IMG/VR virus record: IMGVR_UViG_3300020001_000001
Location: 1 to 57,411 of that record
Strand: one strand, 5' to 3'
Source of the DNA: a virus
Length of the DNA stretch: 57,411 nucleotides
The notes below the pieces were generated by a model that saw nothing but the letters and a program-made list of their open reading frames with translations, was not told the origin of the DNA and did not search any database. The translations under genes were made by a program, and so were the position numbers. Positions 50,701 through 57,310 of the stretch are shown in pieces. How positions within the stretch are numbered: the stretch's first letter is position 1; each line of letters opens with the position of its first letter.

Positions 50701-50889
50701 CATGTCATAGGCGACCATCAGCGCGCGGGTTGACGGATGAACGCTGTACTCCCACACGCCGACGCTACTGGCGCCGGTCAGTGGGGCTTCGCTGAAAGTT
50801 TCGTAATCGCAACTAACGCGTTTCCGCGTCCCTTCGGAACGACGGATACCCGCGTCAGACTGCACGAATGTCGTGCCGTCCAATGGCAT
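47785..50889 (-). CDS. Family A DNA polymerase interrupted by an intein
   Basis: A 1,034-residue precursor; the spliced extein is 716 residues. The 3'-5' exonuclease domain holds SCDYETFSEAPL (residue 26), WAFNAAFERL (95) and YNAQDVV (191). Polymerase motif A is VCDLKAIETAVT (431); motif B is RQICKPAVLG split by the intein after residue 491, continuing CTYQLGGG; motif C is GSVHDELI (near 984). It replicates the phage genome. Its ATG overlaps the preceding stop (TGATG). A palindrome encodes KLLPW at 50076. Confidence 0.93.
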   Translation of the reverse strand: MPLDGTTFVQSDAGIRRSEGTRKRVSCDYETFSEAPLTGASSVGVWEYSVHPSTRALMVAYDMHDGFGVQHVDLTCNPFPADLKVALLDPEVEKWAFNAAFERLITMNTLKIATPLKGWRCTTALANMQSFTGDLFQIGTAMGLPQFRLKDKEGSRLIKLFCQPQRITQKNPHVRRTRETDPEDWQRFCDYNAQDVVAEDGIRDKLIRYEVADDEWDAYECDQEINDRGLPVNREFVENADILAEVRRAELKRELKTLTKLWNPNSTAKLLPWLQERGYEYEDLQKASVKKMLAKDTECRKAGEPVLTNDARKALRLRQNVSRTSVKKFSAIMRRLSADDNLRHSFQFVGAARTLRWAGRGPQPHNLTHTPKQLKPEDDTPLNWEKLEVAARVIQSGNMSDLSLLFDEPMIALAGSVRSAFQAPEGYELLVCDLKAIETAVTAWLSGCTRMLNVFAEGRDPYRDFGVELYQKAYAAITGAERQICKPAVLGCFASDTLVLTQRGWAEISEVTSADRMFDGENFVSHGGVVYQGDKYVIDLGGVRVTPGHEVLVRANKWESACRLSQNTDIAKKAIALASGKLSPPVAERMDCTMFADVPVATLRRSINKILNLARVEVACPAQDGRNVNTPMVCTFDFGTRVETWSIDSQTDIMRLSRGAAALEMLDTAMADGVSSVDFGTYTNLLRIVLRFRDTAIQLWTSTGRTMTETMRPVISISFPKPGITETKRTCDGSTTAENECARLNLPNDLHRDIATPEQLPVKYDRACPPSTLSPIKRSVREPTFDILNSGPQNRFMVLTSDGPLIVHNCTYQLGGGEFKRNKRTGLWGYAENMGVDITREEAHRHVKLFRQIYSEIPEFWAALENAAKAALNGRPTTVNGKIRFAMNGPYLTVQLPSGRPMYYYKPRIVTKEFEGKDRVTGEPTVFTRRVLSYMGKNQITHQWGRVFSSGGKQCENVVQATARDILKIGMIRAREFGFELVGSVHDELIALVRKGDNCYTLEALRKCMVEAIAWTTGLPLDASGYLATIYRKD
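48463..49416 (-). mobile_element. Intein in polymerase motif B
   Basis: A 318-residue Hint-type intein, precursor residues 492-809. Block A is CFASDTLVLTQRGWAEI with Cys1; block B is VRVTPGHEVLVRA with TxxH; blocks F/G are FDILNSGPQNRF and PLIVHN, with Cys as the +1 extein residue. All splicing residues are present. There is no in-frame LAGLIDADG or HNH domain; the linker between blocks B and F overlaps a separate HNH gene in another frame. EVTS at 49352-49362 is the genome-wide palindrome. Confidence 0.93.
48464..49207 (-). CDS. HNH endonuclease nested out of frame within the intein
   Basis: A 247-residue protein in a frame shifted by 1 nt from the polymerase. It has CRCSCGY and SCLPCARR (zinc ligands), RYGGRGIKCRFW, then the HNH core DIDRKDNDGNYEAGN with SEARNNRNKK, and a C-terminal DNA-binding part (VARKIRQGLSAEHII): a complete free-standing HNH homing endonuclease. 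The chosen ATG has GGAGAG 5 nt upstream; an ATG at 49219 is the alternative. Its TAA stop overlaps the last intein codon, so the gene lies exactly within the element. It presumably mobilises the intein. Confidence 0.9.
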   Translation of the reverse strand: MSAVTKYGYREKGYRFGEWEVVSTSRRTNGLHYVCRCSCGYVAAVYQQNLELGKSRSCLPCARRAQREHANGVYVRFRHAGRDVVDRLANRYYAIESRCRGAGDAGHRYGGRGIKCRFWDVYEFIAHCLTLPGHGDPTLDIDRKDNDGNYEAGNIHFVSEARNNRNKKDLRWIDYRGERMCAVEFAERFAPRYRDAGTVARKIRQGLSAEHIIADQAKCKGAYVRHSQFGTAKSFHGANKRRAADRP

Positions 50890-51134
50890 CAGATGAACTC
50901 CAGTTCGTGTTGATTGGCGTCGGCGATGCGGTTTTGCGTCAGCTTTCCGATATATTCGCGGTAAGCCCGGAGGTCGCGCTCGATGCGCTTCCCCCGGTCT
51001 TCCGCAATCAGTCCGTAAGCGAAACCCGCGTGTATCGAACGCTCGCGGATATCTTCTTCCAGTCTTCTTACTTCGTCACGCCACGTCTTCCACTCGTCAA
51101 CCGAAAAAGGCGCCCGGTTAGACTTGTTGCCCAT
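50889..51134 (-). CDS. Small helical protein before the polymerase
   Basis: An 81-residue charged, coiled-coil-like protein (MGNKSNRAPFSVDEWKTWRD at the start). GGAAGTAACTTCC (51135-51147) is directly joined to its ATG and GGAAG is the only Shine-Dalgarno-like sequence. Unrecognised. Confidence 0.65.
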   Translation of the reverse strand: MGNKSNRAPFSVDEWKTWRDEVRRLEEDIRERSIHAGFAYGLIAEDRGKRIERDLRAYREYIGKLTQNRIADANQHELEFI

Positions 51135-51151
51135 GGAAGTTACTTCCGGTT

Positions 51152-51868
51152 CTACATCGCGTCGTCGTCATCCTCGAAGCCGCCACTGTCGGCGTCATCG
51201 CTCTCCAGGCTGTCGTCGATATCATCATCGTCGAGACGCCGGCCGTTGCCGAACGCATCGCCCTTGGCGCGAAACTGCACCGCGAGCAATTCGGCGTTCG
51301 CCCGAGTGCCGTATTCGTTGTCCTGCGGCCAGGGCCGGATCAGGACGGTGCAGTAGCAACCGCCGTAGAAAATCCGCTTGGCTTGCTCCGGCGTCAGCCG
51401 CAACGGCTTGCCGGTTTCAGGGTCACGACCGGAGCCGCGCAACTGCGGCTGATCGGGCGACCGGCAAGCCGCGATCCAGTGATCCCGATACTCGGGATTA
51501 TCCTTGCCCGTGATATACTCGCCGTCCTCGTCCTTGGCGTCGCCGTTCTTGATGAACTTCATCGACGAAGGATACTTGAACGGCTTACCGGCCTTCCCCT
51601 TGCCCTTGTCTGTCATCTGCTTCTCAAGCAGCTTGATCGCATCGACGCACATGCTCATCGCGTCTTTATGCGTGTCCTTCGGCAGCATCGCGGTCAGATT
51701 GAACGCGGAACTTTCCTTGCCGGTCTTTTTATCGACTGTCACCTGGGGCTTATCCAGGTGCGGATAGGAAATTCGTACCATGTCGAGACGGACGGCTCCG
51801 TCACTGAAGACGGCGCCAACGCCGTCTACTTTGCGGACGATTTTTCTCTCTTGCGGTTTAGCGGCCAT
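51152..51868 (-). CDS. DUF2815 ssDNA-binding-like protein
   Basis: A 238-residue protein: VRISYPHLDKPQVTVDKKTG, KFIKNGDAKDEDGEY, AKRIFYGGCYCTVLIRPWPQ match DUF2815, an OB-fold, SSB-like family linked to family A polymerases. The acidic C-terminal tail (DSGGFEDDDDAM) resembles the protein-interaction tail of SSBs. Confidence 0.88.
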   Translation of the reverse strand: MAAKPQERKIVRKVDGVGAVFSDGAVRLDMVRISYPHLDKPQVTVDKKTGKESSAFNLTAMLPKDTHKDAMSMCVDAIKLLEKQMTDKGKGKAGKPFKYPSSMKFIKNGDAKDEDGEYITGKDNPEYRDHWIAACRSPDQPQLRGSGRDPETGKPLRLTPEQAKRIFYGGCYCTVLIRPWPQDNEYGTRANAELLAVQFRAKGDAFGNGRRLDDDDIDDSLESDDADSGGFEDDDDAM

Positions 51869-51923
51869 GTCGATTTTACTCCGGTGTGTTCGGTTTGAAC
51901 GGGTTCACTCTATCGGCAGTACT

Positions 51924-52106
51924 TTAGCAGTCGTTCTCAACCAGGACCTGCGTAATCCCTGGTATCTGTTTCTCGGCTTCGGCCAGAAACGCTCTGGCGG
52001 CGACGAAGGCTTCACGCGGTGAAATCGAGATCATCTTAGAGGGGTTAAGCGCGTAAATTACCAACGCCGCCCCGGCGACAAGTAAGTCTTCACGTTTCAC
52101 AGACAT
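51924..52106 (-). CDS. Small hypothetical protein
   Basis: A 60-residue protein with a hydrophobic N-terminal half (DLLVAGAALVIYALNP) and a helical second half. AGGAG precedes the ATG. It lies between DUF2815 and DUF2800 genes; function unknown. Confidence 0.6.
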   Translation of the reverse strand: MSVKREDLLVAGAALVIYALNPSKMISISPREAFVAARAFLAEAEKQIPGITQVLVENDC

Positions 52107-52117
52107 TTTCCATTCTC

Positions 52118-53644
52118 CTACAGTTCGTCGTCATCGTCGAACGCATCATCCGCGGCGTCCTCCACGTCTATCCGCTCGTCCTTCTCGGAAACGAGCGTAG
52201 GCTTGCCGGGCGTGATCTGCACCAGCCCGGTTTTCTTTTTGCCGTCGCCGTACAGCAACGTCTCGATCTTGCTCGGTGCGTAAAACGCCTTCAACAGCGT
52301 TGCCGCCTTATTCACGGAAGTTACTTCCGTGACGAAGATGTCCTTTTCAAGCAGACCGGCGATGCTAAGTTCCTGCGCCGCGTGTTCGGCGTCCAGCCAT
52401 GAGAACGACCGGCGACCTCGCGTCACCTTCATGCCGGGCACATTGACGCCGGACTGCGCCAATCGCAGCAGTTCCTCCCCGATCTCTCTGAAGTACTTCT
52501 CGAAGAAACCGCGATGCCGGTAGCGCCATACGGCCAACGCCACATTCTGCGAGTTTACCTCCATTTTAACCGGCTTATCTGTTACAAATTGGTGTATCGC
52601 GACATCTCCGCCGCCGTACTCGAATGGAGGGGTTATACCCTCAATTACCCCTTCGTCAACCTCGAATGCGTCATCAGTCAGGTCGGCCAACAACGCAGAC
52701 CGGGCTGGGCACAGTTTGTCCTTGCACCACTGGCACGCTTTCGGCGAAGGCGAGCGTGGCGCGTTCTCGCGCCATCCGGCATCTGCCGCCGCCCGCACTT
52801 CTTCGCCGAAGACCAGCAATTCGATATCAGAACATTCATCCGTTTCGAAGCTGTCGAGACGCGGTTGCGCAATGCGCAGCGTGATCGAGCCGAAGCTGTA
52901 GAACCAATTCCATTCGAGGAACACACCGAGGGCATAGAGCATCGCCTGAGAGTTGCGCTTCACGTCAACCTTCAGGTGGCCCATTTTCAGATCGGTGATA
53001 ATGAGGCGACCGCGCCGAAGTATACTTCCGTCGGCGGCTCGCGTCGCCGGAATGCAGACAAAGTGATCCGCCGTTCCGCCTTGTTCGGGGATCGGGGTAT
53101 AGGACGAGTAATCGACGTGCTGTTCGATGAACACGTCACCGAGGACTTCGACCTCGGCGCAGTAGTCGATATAGCGGCGAACGTGGTGGACCATGTTCGC
53201 GTCGATCTCGACGGTATGACCGTCAGACTGGCCGGTCGTCCCGAGAAACTGTTTCGGCACACGTTCGGCACGTTTCTTTCCGTCGTCGCGGATGGCCGTC
53301 AGCCATTTCGCGGCGAAGTCGTGCGCCACCGTTCCGTACGCTGCGTCGTATCCCGCCATATCCGCCTTCGTGGCGTTTGCAAGAATGTATCCCTTGCAGT
53401 TCATCCATCCTGCGGATGATGACGGGGAAAACAATGAGTGTCCATTGTTGCCGGTCCCGTAGGTTCGGATCAGGCGAGCGATCTCCTGTTCTCGTGTCTC
53501 TGGGGTTCTGTCTTTTGCGAGCGCCGGTACTTTTGGCATCTCGTGCAGTACGCGCTTTGCGCGGTACATGTTCCGTAGCCCGTCATTCGGATAATCGCGT
53601 TTGGCGATTGCCGACGCCCTCAATTTGCGATCTATGGTCGCCAT
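52118..53644 (-). CDS. DUF2800 RecB-like nuclease
   Basis: A 508-residue protein. AYGTVAHDFAAKWL (His), GGTADHFVC (Asp) and LIITDLKMGHLKV (Asp-x-Lys) with SQAMLYALG form a PD-(D/E)XK RecB/Cas4-like active site. Cysteines in CQWCKDKLCPAR may bind a zinc or Fe-S cluster. It probably processes DNA ends with DUF2815 and the polymerase. Palindromes at 52316 (EVTS) and 53017 (GSIL frame) are embedded; another (53647-53659) lies right before the ATG. Confidence 0.88.
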   Translation of the reverse strand: MATIDRKLRASAIAKRDYPNDGLRNMYRAKRVLHEMPKVPALAKDRTPETREQEIARLIRTYGTGNNGHSLFSPSSSAGWMNCKGYILANATKADMAGYDAAYGTVAHDFAAKWLTAIRDDGKKRAERVPKQFLGTTGQSDGHTVEIDANMVHHVRRYIDYCAEVEVLGDVFIEQHVDYSSYTPIPEQGGTADHFVCIPATRAADGSILRRGRLIITDLKMGHLKVDVKRNSQAMLYALGVFLEWNWFYSFGSITLRIAQPRLDSFETDECSDIELLVFGEEVRAAADAGWRENAPRSPSPKACQWCKDKLCPARSALLADLTDDAFEVDEGVIEGITPPFEYGGGDVAIHQFVTDKPVKMEVNSQNVALAVWRYRHRGFFEKYFREIGEELLRLAQSGVNVPGMKVTRGRRSFSWLDAEHAAQELSIAGLLEKDIFVTEVTSVNKAATLLKAFYAPSKIETLLYGDGKKKTGLVQITPGKPTLVSEKDERIDVEDAADDAFDDDDEL

Positions 53645-53672
53645 TTGGAAGTTACTTCCGGCTTATGGTTAA

Positions 53673-53694
53673 GGGGCCGCTTATGCGCGGCCCC
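53673..53694. terminator. Strong hairpin between DUF2800 and upstream gene
   Basis: GGGGCCGC-TTATGC-GCGGCCCC, 8-bp stem. On the plus side CTGTTT follows, on the minus side only TTAACC, so termination would be weak; it may instead act in message processing. Confidence 0.5.
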
Positions 53695-53730
53695 CTGTTT
53701 ACCCAACCCTACGCCTCCGGGGCGTAACGA

Positions 53731-54078
53731 CTAGCAAAGGCTGTCGTCATCCTCCGGGTCTTCCGCCGCCTCGCCCATGATTTCCTCACAGGCCGCGATG
53801 ACGGCACTGTAGCGGGCCGGCTTGATCCCGTTCATCTCGGCACTGTTACCAGCTTCCTTGATGATCTTCACGGCGGCGGGCTTGCCCTTCTCGTCCTTCA
53901 CGCCGACGAGTGCGGCCTTCACCATCTCGAACGTGATCTTATCTTCCTTCGGCGCCGTTACGGCCTTGCCCGGCGTCACCTTGCCGGGTGCGGCTTTGCC
54001 GCCTGGAGCCGTTCCCCCATGAGCGATCGTGTTGGCGTTGAGGGCCGCGATCAACCGCTCGGCTACTTCTTCGATCAT
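53731..54078 (-). CDS. First gene of the leftward late/replication operon
   Basis: A 115-residue protein: MIEEVAERLIAALNANT, a Gly/Pro/Lys linker (GGKAAPGKVTPGKAVTAP), a helical domain (KAALVGVKDEKGKPAAVKII) and an acidic end. It resembles small phage proteins found ahead of DUF2800. AAGGA lies upstream. It directly follows the promoter at 54142-54170. Confidence 0.7.
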   Translation of the reverse strand: MIEEVAERLIAALNANTIAHGGTAPGGKAAPGKVTPGKAVTAPKEDKITFEMVKAALVGVKDEKGKPAAVKIIKEAGNSAEMNGIKPARYSAVIAACEEIMGEAAEDPEDDDSLC

Positions 54079-54104
54079 GCTATAAGTTCCTTGTTGGTTT
54101 CTGG

Positions 54105-54160
54105 CGAAAGTTCGAAAGTCGTTGGCCTTCGAACAATTATTATGCTACCATCGACTTTCG
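54105..54160. promoter_or_regulatory. CGAAAGT half-sites around the leftward promoter
   Basis: CGAAAGT at 54105 and 54113 and its complement ACTTTCG at 54154 surround the -10 box. The arms CGAAAGTCG (54113-54121) and CGACTTTCG (54152-54160) form a perfect 9-bp inverted repeat with a 30-bp loop. This is distinct from the genome-wide palindrome and probably a local operator. Confidence 0.6.
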
Positions 54161-54170
54161 GTTGTGTCAA
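54142..54170 (-). promoter_or_regulatory. Promoter of the leftward replication/late operon
   Basis: TTGACA, 17-bp spacer, TAGCAT followed by AATAAT on the minus strand. It lacks the GTTGTGC element of the early promoters. It reads into 54078 and potentially the whole 40-kb leftward unit. Confidence 0.8.
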
Positions 54171-54260
54171 ATCGGTTGAAATTAGCCGAGTCAAACACTT
54201 GATCGAACGGACGGACAAAAGAGTCGATGAAACGGCGTTACAAAATCAACCGAGGGTTGG

Positions 54261-56843
54261 ATGCAAAAAACTCACAACGATAACGACGAACTGAAACTGC
54301 GTTTCAGTGTTAGCCAGGGATCGTCGATGGCGGCGGTCGATAACGTCACTCAGAGCTGGGGGGAGTTGGTCAAGAAACTGTCGCGGTCGTACGAAGACCC
54401 GATGACGCTGGCGCAGTTCAAGGAAAAGCCGAAGGATTGGCAAAACACGCGCAAACAGCGCAACGGGTATTTCATCGGCGGACAGATGAAGGGGCACGCT
54501 CGCGCGCAAGCAACCATGCGCGAGAGGCAGATACTCACGTTCGACATCGACCAGGGCAATACGGAACTGTTACGCGATCTGCGCGAGGGTAAGACAGGGC
54601 TCGGGCCGTGTGAGTATCTCGTTCACTCCACGCGCACGCATGGTGACGGAGCCGTTAAGCTGCGGCTCATAGTGCCCCTCGCGAAGTTACTTCCGAAAGA
54701 GGACTTTCAGGCCGTCGCCCGCGTGGCCGCGTGGAACCTGGATTGCAATATGGTCGTGGTCGATCCGGTGTCATTCGTGCCAGCGCAAATCATGTACTGG
54801 CCCGCGCACTGTTCAGGCGTAAAGCCGATATTGATCCGCCACCGCGGGCCGTTGCTGGACGTGTACGCGATGCTGGAGGATTGGGGCGGCGGTCCTGACG
54901 TGTGGCGCGACATCGGCATGTTGCCGGTATCGGCGCGCGACGACGCCCGGCTGCACATGCGCTCGGGCAAGATGCACCAGAACCCGTTGGACAAGCGTGG
55001 GCCGGTTGGCGCGTTCTGTCGGACGTGGTCGGTGCACGAGGCCATCGATGAGTTTCTGTCTGACGTCTACGAGCCGTCGGAGTATTCGGCCAGCGGCGAG
55101 CCATCGCGCTACTCGTACACGCAGGGAACGTCCGCAAACGGGCTGGTCGTGTTTGACAGCGGTCACGTCGAGTCCTACCACGGCAGCGACCCGCTGTCGC
55201 AGATGAACGTCAACGCGTTCGACATGGTGCGGATACACAAGTTCGGCCACCTGGACGGCGTGCGTGATGAGGACGAGAAAGACCCGCGCCAGTTGCGGTC
55301 GTTCAAGGCCATGGAGACGATGCTTCTGGAGTACCCGGATTACGTGCAAGAGTTGCGCGACGGCTACTACGGCCTGTCGCCCGACGAGATTGACGACTCT
55401 TTCGAGGCGGGCGACACCGACGCCGCAAAAACAGAAGTCACTTCCGCGATCGAAACGCCGAAAGTCGTCGATGATCCCGAGTGGGAAGCAAAACTCGACA
55501 TAAATGAGAAGGGCACCGTCAAGAATACGTTGACGAACCTGATCCTGATACTGCGCAATGGCCGGTTGCTCAAAGGCCGCTTCGGTTACAACGAACATCG
55601 GCACGTTGACTGCCTCGTGAAGCGGTTTCGCTCAATCGCACTACGGTTCGATCACAAGATACCCGCAGGAGAGACGTTCACGACCATTGACGACGCCCAT
55701 ATTGCGTCGATCCGGTCGCTGTTGGAAGCGCCGCGCGGCAAGAACAACACCGGGTGGGGCCTGCGCGTGTCTGAGCGCGACCTGAAAGACGCATTGACCG
55801 TGGTCTGTCGCGAAGCCTCCTTCCATCCGGTGCGCGACTATCTGGACACCCTGGTATGGGACGGTAAAAGCCGTATAGAGCATCTATGGACGCGAGCCTG
55901 TCACACGCCCGACACGCCCTACTACCGCATGACCTCGCACCACTTCCTGGTGGCGGCGGTCGCGCGAGTTTACGAGCCGGGGACCAAGTTCGACTTCATG
56001 CCGGTTCTGATCGGGCCGCAGGGTATCCGAAAGTCAACACTTGTGATGACCATCGGTTCGTCGGCCTGGACGACCGAGTCAGAAGGTCATTTCGATGATA
56101 AAAAGAAGTTCGTGGAGGCGTCGCTCGGGTTCTGGTTTATTGAGCATGGCGAGATGACGCACTTCCGGCGTGCGAGTGACGAGGAAGGGATCAAGGCCAT
56201 GTTGAGCGGGACCGCCGACACGGTTCGGCTGTCCTACCGGCGCAACCCGGAAACGATACGGCGGGACTTCGTCATCGTCGGCACGACAAACGATTGGGCA
56301 TTCCTGCGCACGACGCACCGGCGTATCTGGCCGATCCCCTGCGAAGGCCGCATCGACCTGGAGTGGGCCGCAGCGAACCGCGACCAACTGTTCGCGGAGG
56401 CCGTTCAAGAGTACCGGCGGATGCGGCGCGAGAGCAACAGTGGGTTCTTGCCGCTCTACCTGACCGGGGAGGCCGATGACGAACACCAGCGCCGACAGGC
56501 CGAACATCTCCTGCCCGACGACTCCGCCGCGAAAGCGGGGATCGTGGCCGACTACCTGGATGCACTCGTTCCGTTTTCGCAATCGAAGCCCGGTTGGTCG
56601 GGCGAGGACGCGACGGACGCGGCGATCACCGATGAAGATACCGTCAGGCGGACGTACACGTGCGCGGTCGATATTTTTGTCCGGGCGCTCGGCGGCGACT
56701 TCTCGAAGTACGATCGGCGTGCCGCCCAAAACGTCGGAGAGATCATGCGGAACCTGGAACCCGAATGGCGAGCGGGGGTGAAGGCTCGGTGCGGCAGATG
56801 GGGCATCCAAAGGACATACCGGCGAAATGGGATCGATCTTTAG
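54261..56843 (+). CDS. VirE-like primase/helicase replication protein
   Basis: An 860-residue protein. The N-terminal third resembles a primase-polymerase-like region (QILTFDIDQGNTELL, VHSTRTHGDGAVKLRLIVPL). The C-terminal half is a VirE/D5-like P-loop ATPase: Walker A LIGPQGIRKSTLV, Walker B FWFIEHGEM, and sensor region FVIVGTTNDWAFLRTTHRR. It should load or act as replicative helicase. It is the only plus-strand gene outside the early operon and lies next to the iteron region. Palindromes at 54683 (KLLP) and 55434 (EVTS). Confidence 0.9.
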   Translation: MQKTHNDNDELKLRFSVSQGSSMAAVDNVTQSWGELVKKLSRSYEDPMTLAQFKEKPKDWQNTRKQRNGYFIGGQMKGHARAQATMRERQILTFDIDQGNTELLRDLREGKTGLGPCEYLVHSTRTHGDGAVKLRLIVPLAKLLPKEDFQAVARVAAWNLDCNMVVVDPVSFVPAQIMYWPAHCSGVKPILIRHRGPLLDVYAMLEDWGGGPDVWRDIGMLPVSARDDARLHMRSGKMHQNPLDKRGPVGAFCRTWSVHEAIDEFLSDVYEPSEYSASGEPSRYSYTQGTSANGLVVFDSGHVESYHGSDPLSQMNVNAFDMVRIHKFGHLDGVRDEDEKDPRQLRSFKAMETMLLEYPDYVQELRDGYYGLSPDEIDDSFEAGDTDAAKTEVTSAIETPKVVDDPEWEAKLDINEKGTVKNTLTNLILILRNGRLLKGRFGYNEHRHVDCLVKRFRSIALRFDHKIPAGETFTTIDDAHIASIRSLLEAPRGKNNTGWGLRVSERDLKDALTVVCREASFHPVRDYLDTLVWDGKSRIEHLWTRACHTPDTPYYRMTSHHFLVAAVARVYEPGTKFDFMPVLIGPQGIRKSTLVMTIGSSAWTTESEGHFDDKKKFVEASLGFWFIEHGEMTHFRRASDEEGIKAMLSGTADTVRLSYRRNPETIRRDFVIVGTTNDWAFLRTTHRRIWPIPCEGRIDLEWAAANRDQLFAEAVQEYRRMRRESNSGFLPLYLTGEADDEHQRRQAEHLLPDDSAAKAGIVADYLDALVPFSQSKPGWSGEDATDAAITDEDTVRRTYTCAVDIFVRALGGDFSKYDRRAAQNVGEIMRNLEPEWRAGVKARCGRWGIQRTYRRNGIDL

Positions 56844-56850
56844 GTTTCAG

Positions 56851-57130
56851 GGCAGTACACGGGGCAGTACACGGGGGCAGTACACACAAAACTGGCGGAA
56901 ATCCGCCATAAAGAACTGCGTGGACTGCGTGTACTGCCTTTTCGCACATAGCCCAAATACAGGCCGTGCGTGCCGTCGTATGCGTCATACCCCCTACTCC
57001 TGTTCTACTACACTTCTTTTAGTACTAATAAGCAGTACACGCAGTACACAGTGGTCAAATACGGCGGATTTCAGCCGTTTTTAGCGTGTACTGCCCCGTG
57101 TACTGCCCCGTGTACTGCCCGTGTACTGCC
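56851..57130. repeat. GGCAGTACAC iterons in inverted arrays
   Basis: GGCAGTACAC or its GCAGTACAC core occurs at 56851, 56863, 56876, 57032 and 57041 on the plus strand. Its complement GTGTACTGCC occurs at 56929, 57086, 57098, 57110 and 57121. The left and right arrays have 11-13-bp pitch and face each other across about 200 bp. Confidence 0.92.
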
Positions 57131-57159
57131 TCCTGAAAACCCACTTTGCCGGGGCCAAA

Positions 57160-57238
57160 TCATTAGAAAGGTGATAATGATCCGGCTGCCGAATAATAAT
57201 TCATTAGAAAGCTGATAATGATCCGGCTGCCGACTAAA
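57160..57238 (+). repeat. 41-bp tandem direct repeat
   Basis: Two copies start at 57160 and 57201, nearly identical over about 36 bp. Each contains TCATTA and TAATGA as an inverted pair 9 bp apart, followed by TCCGGCTGCCGA. Confidence 0.92.
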
Positions 57239-57310
57239 TAGAAGTGACTTCCGGTATAGCCCGACCGACCGACCGGGGTAAGCCGTAGTGGAGTACTGAT
57301 AAATTCCGGG

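Larger units (their letters stand above)
2602..57251. repeat. Genome-wide dispersed palindrome GAAGT-W-ACTTC (51 sites)
   Basis: Spacer-1 sites, mostly GGAAGTWACTTCC, begin at 5612, 7751, 8036, 9290, 10047, 11080, 11581, 12336, 14366, 15656, 16129, 17028, 18737, 20231, 22074, 24253, 25920, 27578, 29934, 31819, 33550, 34682, 36619, 37818, 38784, 41124, 42247, 44091, 44602, 45583, 46516, 47739, 49352, 50076, 51135, 52316, 53647 and 54683. C/G-centre forms: 21892, 55434, 57241; one-mismatch form: 30432. Spacer-2 GAAGTATACTTC: 2602, 3764, 4760, 6228, 7037, 7424, 13352, 53017. Spacer-3: 7652. Chance would give well under one 11-bp match. Confidence 0.97.
56844..57310. other. Origin-like non-coding region
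   Basis: No gene is seen. It holds the iteron arrays, an AT-rich centre (57011-57031), a GGCGG-AAAT-CCGCC hairpin (56894-56907), a 41-bp tandem repeat, a palindrome copy with G centre (57241-57251), three GACC units near 57262, and a 9-bp-stem hairpin (ATTCCGGGG / CCCCGGAAT, 57303-57331) across the closing junction. Position after a replication initiator-like gene fits an origin (inference). Confidence 0.6.
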
